Below are positions 14,386-17,098 of a DNA stretch of 17,098 bases, in pieces. A model generated the notes under the pieces. It was not told where the DNA came from and ran no database searches. It saw only the letters and a list, made by a program, of their open reading frames with translations. The stretch lies in the NCBI GenBank assembly GCA_025350385.1, contig JANXXZ010000055.1, positions 1 through 17,098 of the forward strand, written 5' to 3'. The position numbers were made by a program, and so were the translations under genes. This DNA is from Bacteroidales bacterium. Its GTDB lineage: Bacteria > Bacteroidota > Bacteroidia > Bacteroidales > UBA4417. Position 1 is the first letter of the stretch. Each line of letters starts with the position of its first letter.

Positions 14386-14442
14386 CTATCAGTAAGTTAT
14401 TCATAGTTAGCTTAAAAGAAGCATTAATTCAGATTCAGATTA

Positions 14443-15075
14443 TCAACCAAACTTGTCATATTTACGCCCTTGCGGAGGTTTCGGATGAGGCGGATTAGTG
14501 CCCTGCAGACTGATCATATAACTCAGTACCTGTTGGATCTGAATCGGTGAAAGCTGGGATTTATAGGAAAGCATCCCTTTTTCAATAACACCATTTATCA
14601 CTACTTTATAAAGGTCTTTGATTGTTACTGAGTTGTTGAGACTATCGCCGTGAATCCAGTACATATCTGTCATATTCGGACCTACCAGGCCTTCTGCATT
14701 CTGGCCGTGGCATACAGAACAGATTTTCTTAAAGGTTCCTTTCCCCGCTTCAAGGCTGGCTGCATCTTTGAGAGGGACCATACTTGCTATATCAACCTCA
14801 ACAGTTGGTGCAGCTTTCTTAATGGCTGCCAGTTGTGTCATTTCATTCTGATACTCCTTGGTTTGCGAAGGCCAGAAACCGGCTACCTGGTATCCGAGGA
14901 GATAAACGAGGGCAAATACAACGGTAAGGATGAAAAGCCACACCCACCAGCCGGGTAATTTGTTGTCAAGTTCCCTGATACCATCATATTCATGGCCACC
15001 CAGGTAACGCTCTTTGGTCAGCTCGTCAATTTCAGGCTCACCATGATTCCTGTTTTTATCATCTGTATTACTCAT
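14443..15075 (-). CDS. ccoP: cbb3 oxidase cytochrome c subunit CcoP, one-haem form
   Basis: A 210-residue protein. A cytoplasmic N-terminus carries the CcoP signature DNKLPGWWVW (37-46), followed by a transmembrane helix (about 44-66) and an extracytoplasmic cytochrome c domain. Only one haem site is present, CSVCH (Cys119, Cys122, His123), with Met168 (KGMLSYK) as the likely axial ligand. Proteobacterial CcoP usually has two haems, so this is the shorter form. It passes electrons to CcoO and then to the CcoN active site. The gene starts 2 bp after ccoQ stops, so they are tightly coupled. The Pro-rich tail ends in KYDKFG. Confidence 0.95.
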   Translation of the reverse strand: MSNTDDKNRNHGEPEIDELTKERYLGGHEYDGIRELDNKLPGWWVWLFILTVVFALVYLLGYQVAGFWPSQTKEYQNEMTQLAAIKKAAPTVEVDIASMVPLKDAASLEAGKGTFKKICSVCHGQNAEGLVGPNMTDMYWIHGDSLNNSVTIKDLYKVVINGVIEKGMLSYKSQLSPIQIQQVLSYMISLQGTNPPHPKPPQGRKYDKFG

Positions 15076-15077
15076 AG

Positions 15078-15287
15078 TCAGTGTTTTACAATGGTTGAAG
15101 CTTCGTTGACATTTTCAGGTTCATCTTTATCAAGGGGCATGCGGCTCACTTCATCGGCATAACTTTTCTTGATTGAAAAAGTATGCACGATCATTACTCC
15201 AAAAATGACGAGGAAAATGAATAGTGAGATGACCGGGAACCAGTAAATCCCCTCAATACCGGCTAATAAACTTGTTACGATCTGCAT
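15078..15287 (-). CDS. ccoQ: cbb3 oxidase small subunit CcoQ (FixQ-like)
   Basis: A 69-residue protein with one transmembrane helix (about 15-37) and a charged cytoplasmic tail (KKSYADEVSRMPLDKDE). Its sequence is not strongly diagnostic by itself; the call rests on size, topology and position between ccoNO (12-bp gap) and ccoP (2-bp gap), the normal place of CcoQ. CcoQ helps stabilise the oxidase complex. Confidence 0.85.
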   Translation of the reverse strand: MQIVTSLLAGIEGIYWFPVISLFIFLVIFGVMIVHTFSIKKSYADEVSRMPLDKDEPENVNEASTIVKH

Positions 15288-15299
15288 AGCTCTTCCGGA

Positions 15300-17098
15300 T
15301 TATTTATTTTGATCGGTAATGGTGGTTATATCCGTACCTAAACGTTGAAGATAAGCAATCAGGGCAATTACCTGTTTTTCAGGGGCTACCTCGATTCCGG
15401 ATGCTTTAAGCCCGGCAGAAATAGTCGCTGCCTGTGCTTTCAGATCGTCATTAGCTTTAAGATCATAACCTGCCGGGTAAGGAACACCCAGGTATTGCAT
15501 TACCCTGATCTTACGGGAAGTGGCTGCAATATCAATTTCCTTTTCGGAAAGCCAGGGATACTTTGGCATAATACTCTGGGCATTCATTTTCTGCGGGTTC
15601 ATCAGGTGGCTGAAATGCCATGAATCGGGTTTATAAAGCTTGCCAGTTTTTACCCCTTCACGCTCAAGATCAGGTCCTGTGCGTTTGGAACCATACTGGA
15701 AAGGATGGTCATATATAAATTCTCCCGATTTTGAGTATTCGCCATAGCGTTCGGTTTCGGAACGGAACGGGCGGATCATTTGTGAATGACAATTATAACA
15801 ACCTTCCCTGATATAGATGTCGCGTCCCTGAAGTTCGAGAGGTGTATATGGTTTAACCGAGGCAATAATCGGAATATTAGATTTTATGAGGTAGGTAGGA
15901 ATAATTTCGACTGCTCCGCCAATCAGGATGGCCACAATTGCAAAAAGCATAAAACGAATTGGTTTCCTCTCAAGCATCCGGTGCCAGCTTTCACCTGCAT
16001 TCCGGGCACCTGCTTTCTCCAGCGGATATGCTTCAGCTGCTTCTTCCTTTACAAAAGAACCGGCTTTAACAGTCTTCACAATATTGTAAAGCATGATGAG
16101 AACTCCTGCAAAATAAAGCAATCCACCGAAGGCGCGGATATAATGCATCGGCATAATCTGGGTCACGATCTCAAGGAAATTGGGGTAAACCAGTTCACCG
16201 GCTGCATTAAACTGTTTCCACATCGAAGCTTCCGTCCAGCCGGCCCAATACATCGGAACCGCATAAAACAGTATGCCCATGGTCCCAATCCAGAAATGGA
16301 CATTTGCGAGTTTGGTGGAAAATAATTTAGTATTGAACATTCGTGGCAGGAGCCAGTAGAGCATACCGAAAGTCAGGAAACCATTCCAGCCTAAGGCCCC
16401 GATGTGGACATGGCCGATGGTCCAGTTGGTAAAATGACTGATGGCATTGATATTTTTCAGCGAAAGCATTGGTCCTTCAAAAGTTGCCATTCCATAAGCA
16501 GTTACCGCTACTACGAAAAATTTCAGCACCGGCTCTTCCCGTACTTTATCCCAAACACCCCTTAACGTAAGTAACCCATTAATCATACCTCCCCATGACG
16601 GAGCAATAAGCATAACTGAAAATACGGTTCCCAGGGCCTGGGCCCAATCGGGTAGTGAAGAGTATAAGAGGTGGTGAGGACCTGCCCAGATATAAAGGAA
16701 TATCAGTGCCCAAAAATGGATAATGGACAGTTTGTAAGAATATATCGGGCGATTGGCTGCTTTAGGCACAAAGTAGTACATCAAACCAAGATAAGGCGTG
16801 GTGAGGAAAAAAGCCACGGCATTATGCCCGTACCACCATTGCACCAATGCATCCTGTACTCCGGCAAAAACCGGGTAGCTCTTCATCATTGACCATGGAA
16901 TTTCGAGAGAATTCACAATATGCAGCACGGCCACAGTGACGAATGTGGCTATGAAGAACCAGATAGCCACATACAGATGTTTCACCCGACGTTTCAGGAT
17001 GGTGCCCATCATGTTCCAGCCAAATACCACCCATATAAGCGCAATGAGGATGTCGATAGGCCATTCAAGCTCTGCATATTCTTTACCGGATGTAAACC
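15300..17098 (-). CDS. ccoNO: Fused cbb3 oxidase subunit CcoN-CcoO, C-terminal part (runs off right edge)
   Basis: Visible: 598 residues from the window edge to the stop at 15300. A GTG at 17030 is not the start, because the frame stays open above it with CcoN-like sequence (EYAELEWPIDI). Counting from that codon, CcoN shows the CuB histidines His69 (YGHN) and His119/His120 (GPHH) and the haem histidines His207/His209 (GHVHIGALGWNG). After a linker and one more helix (about 357-378), CcoO follows in the same chain with the haem c site CYNCH (Cys411, Cys414, His415), SQMIRPFRSE and SIMPKYPW. CcoNO is the catalytic core of the high-affinity, proton-pumping cbb3 oxidase in the cytoplasmic membrane. 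Such fusion is familiar in Bacteroidota. The N-terminal helices are outside the window. Confidence 0.96.
   Translation of the reverse strand, partial: FTSGKEYAELEWPIDILIALIWVVFGWNMMGTILKRRVKHLYVAIWFFIATFVTVAVLHIVNSLEIPWSMMKSYPVFAGVQDALVQWWYGHNAVAFFLTTPYLGLMYYFVPKAANRPIYSYKLSIIHFWALIFLYIWAGPHHLLYSSLPDWAQALGTVFSVMLIAPSWGGMINGLLTLRGVWDKVREEPVLKFFVVAVTAYGMATFEGPMLSLKNINAISHFTNWTIGHVHIGALGWNGFLTFGMLYWLLPRMFNTKLFSTKLANVHFWIGTMGILFYAVPMYWAGWTEASMWKQFNAAGELVYPNFLEIVTQIMPMHYIRAFGGLLYFAGVLIMLYNIVKTVKAGSFVKEEAAEAYPLEKAGARNAGESWHRMLERKPIRFMLFAIVAILIGGAVEIIPTYLIKSNIPIIASVKPYTPLELQGRDIYIREGCYNCHSQMIRPFRSETERYGEYSKSGEFIYDHPFQYGSKRTGPDLEREGVKTGKLYKPDSWHFSHLMNPQKMNAQSIMPKYPWLSEKEIDIAATSRKIRVMQYLGVPYPAGYDLKANDDLKAQAATISAGLKASGIEVAPEKQVIALIAYLQRLGTDITTITDQNK

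Noticed and set aside
17028..17030. GTG as the start of the oxidase core gene
   Set aside because: The frame remains open to the window edge and encodes CcoN-like sequence (EYAELEWPIDI), so the gene is simply cut by the window.

Overview
The window reads as chromosomal DNA from a member of the Bacteroidota, probably an uncultured or environmental Bacteroidales-like lineage. The signs are a fused CcoN-CcoO oxidase subunit with a one-haem CcoP, TAnnTTTG-type -7 promoter elements, few Shine-Dalgarno sequences, a DUF151 nuclease with a C-terminal UVR motif next to a NupG-type transporter, and moderately AT-rich DNA. No phage, transposon, CRISPR or RNA gene was seen. The lineage is inferred from gene style only, not from a marker gene.

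Region 1 (1-2818, minus strand) is a hydC-hydB-hydA operon for a trimeric NAD-linked, probably electron-bifurcating [FeFe] hydrogenase; hydA runs off the left edge and its catalytic domain is not visible. Region 2 (3019-6493, plus strand) is divergent from it. It encodes a small thioredoxin-like [2Fe-2S] protein, a hydrogenase-like protein carrying a degenerate H-cluster site, an extra Fe-S domain and a PAS domain, and a SpoIIE/PP2C phosphatase with an unassigned C-terminal domain. This looks like a H2- or redox-sensing signalling module beside the hydrogenase it may control. The 200-bp divergent spacer holds a 35-bp dyad built from Rex/CRP-like half-sites, flanked by two candidate -7 elements.

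Region 3 (6620-10000, plus strand) is housekeeping: a DUF151 nuclease-family protein, a nucleoside/H+ symporter with its own terminator, then thymidylate synthase and dihydrofolate reductase, the two coupled enzymes of dTMP synthesis.

Region 4 (10001-11391) has a 352-bp AT-rich spacer and two monohaem cytochrome c lipoproteins that converge on a shared bidirectional terminator. Region 5 (11476-17098, minus strand) is a cbb3 (high-affinity) cytochrome oxidase cluster in the order ccoNO-ccoQ-ccoP-ccoG-ccoH-tauE/safE-like; ccoNO runs off the right edge. Hydrogen metabolism and microaerobic respiration side by side suggest a facultative organism living near an oxic/anoxic boundary.

A structural theme not explained by the genes is that four intergenic spacers carry short tandem arrays, each with a different unit but all with a 7-bp period.
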